From assembly GCA_021778975.1 (NCBI GenBank), contig JAJYBO010000200.1, forward strand, positions 1-5,736: a stretch of DNA of 5,736 nucleotides, in the 5' to 3' direction. The stretch comes from Deltaproteobacteria bacterium. Its GTDB lineage: Bacteria > Desulfobacterota > Desulfobacteria > Desulfobacterales > Desulfatirhabdiaceae. The notes beneath the pieces were generated by a model that saw nothing but the letters and a program-made list of their open reading frames with translations, was not told the DNA's origin and did not search any database. Every line of letters starts with the position of its first letter. Position 1 is the first letter of the stretch. Of the stretch, positions 5,082 to 5,736 are shown piece after piece. The position numbers were made by a program, and so were the translations under genes.

Positions 5082-5736
5082 ATGAGTCACAGCAAAAAGA
5101 ACGGAATTTTTCTAAAATCGCTGACCGTGCTCTATGTTGAGGACGACGCGGAAGCCAGAAACCAGCTCGGCCATTATTTGGAACACCGCGTCAAAACGCT
5201 GTTCACCGCTGAAAATGGCGCTTCCGGGCTGGAAATTTTTCAGAAAGAACACCCGGATATTGTCATCACCGATATCCAGATGCCGGTCATGGACGGATTG
5301 ACCCTGGCCCACGAAATCCGCAAACAAGATAAAACAACGCCCATCATCGTCACCACCGCATTTGAACAGACGGACTACCTGATGCGCGCCATCAATATCG
5401 GGGTGGATAAATATGTCTCCAAACCAGTCTGCACGGATCGCATGCTGACCGCCCTGCTGGAGTGTTCCCGCACCCTGCGCACCGAACGTCAGGTCAAACT
5501 CGGCGCCATGGTGTTCAATGGCAGTCAGGAAGCCATTGTCATTACCGATCCGTCCAACATCATCATTTCCGTCAATCACGCGTTCACGAAAATCACCGGT
5601 TATACCGAAGCGGAGGCGGTGGGTCACACCCCCAAACTCATCGCCTCCGGAAAACAGAACCGGGTCTTTTACCGCAACATGTGGCGACAAATTCAGGCCA
5701 AAGGCTACTGGCGCGGCATGTTAGGCAAACGGCAAA
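5082..5736 (+). CDS. Response regulator with PAS domain, N-terminal part (3' truncated)
   Basis: The frame runs from ATG 5082 to the right edge with no stop; 218 residues are visible. Residues ~14-130 form a receiver domain with Glu20/Asp21/Asp22, phospho-acceptor Asp64 (ITDIQMPVMDG), Thr92 and Lys114-Pro. A short helix (~130-142, TLRTERQVKLGAM) connects to a PAS domain (~143 onward: ITDPSNIIISVNHAFTKITGYTEAEAVG, then FYRNMW and GYWRGM). This PAS type commonly stands ahead of GGDEF/EAL, HD-GYP or kinase output domains, so the missing C-terminus probably holds an enzymatic output, but which one cannot be seen. There is no membrane segment or signal peptide. It follows the MNT/HEPN pair by 39 bases on the same strand and returns to the higher G+C of the chemotaxis genes (32 of 60 at 5341-5400). 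It may originally have followed cheB directly. It is a plausible phosphate acceptor for the kinases at the left of the window, by inference from context only. Confidence 0.92.
   Translation, partial: MSHSKKNGIFLKSLTVLYVEDDAEARNQLGHYLEHRVKTLFTAENGASGLEIFQKEHPDIVITDIQMPVMDGLTLAHEIRKQDKTTPIIVTTAFEQTDYLMRAINIGVDKYVSKPVCTDRMLTALLECSRTLRTERQVKLGAMVFNGSQEAIVITDPSNIIISVNHAFTKITGYTEAEAVGHTPKLIASGKQNRVFYRNMWRQIQAKGYWRGMLGKRQ

Noticed and set aside
5112..5690. Minus-strand open frame of 192 codons at the right end.
   Set aside because: It is antisense to the receiver-PAS gene, whose receiver and PAS motifs are continuous on the plus strand, and its translation resembles no known family.

Overview
The window is a same-strand run of bacterial signal-transduction genes, with a short inverted-repeat element and a two-gene nucleotidyltransferase/HEPN module lodged among them. 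Gene style suggests a Gram-negative deltaproteobacterium (Desulfobacterota-like). The grounds are an AHQWRQPL-type kinase H-box, soluble REC-kinase fusions, CheR and CheB encoded beside histidine kinases, and a REC-PAS multidomain protein. This placement is inferred from style, since no taxonomic marker gene is present.

Layout, all on +. (1) 1-876: C-terminal part of a hybrid histidine kinase (HATPase then receiver), cut by the left edge. (2) 894-2213: a complete soluble receiver - coiled coil - histidine kinase. (3) 2212-2237: an 11-bp-stem hairpin that begins on the kinase stop codon and ends just before cheR. (4) 2252-3106: CheR-type methyltransferase. (5) 3103-4173: CheB-type methylesterase, overlapping cheR by ATGA. 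(6) 4173-4290: a 118-bp non-coding element with perfect 14-bp terminal inverted repeats, flanked by TTA on both sides. It looks like a MITE inserted exactly at the cheB stop codon. (7) 4328-4663 and 4647-5042: overlapping small genes for a minimal nucleotidyltransferase (MNT) and a HEPN-domain protein. They are clearly AT-richer than their neighbours (140 G+C in the 360 bases 4681-5040, counted by eye, against 41 of 60 in a sample line of cheB). (8) 5082-end: N-terminal part of a receiver-PAS protein, cut by the right edge.

How they may work together: the kinases and receivers form a phosphorelay-type set. CheR and CheB would add and remove methyl groups on chemoreceptor glutamates, with CheB gated by phosphorylation of Asp59. 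No CheA, CheW or chemoreceptor is visible, so the receptor served and the kinase feeding CheB are unknown. The MNT/HEPN pair resembles toxin-antitoxin or split nucleotidyltransferase modules and has no evident link to chemotaxis. Its base composition and the MITE-like element beside it suggest that accessory DNA has accumulated between cheB and the downstream receiver gene.

There is no gene-free stretch over 300 bases. The longest, 4174-4327, is almost entirely the inverted-repeat element. The least expected observations are the element and its reconstructable empty site, a 13/14-base match to its end inside the tail of the upstream kinase gene, a perfect internal Shine-Dalgarno plus in-frame ATG at the cheR domain boundary, and the hairpin at the cheR start.
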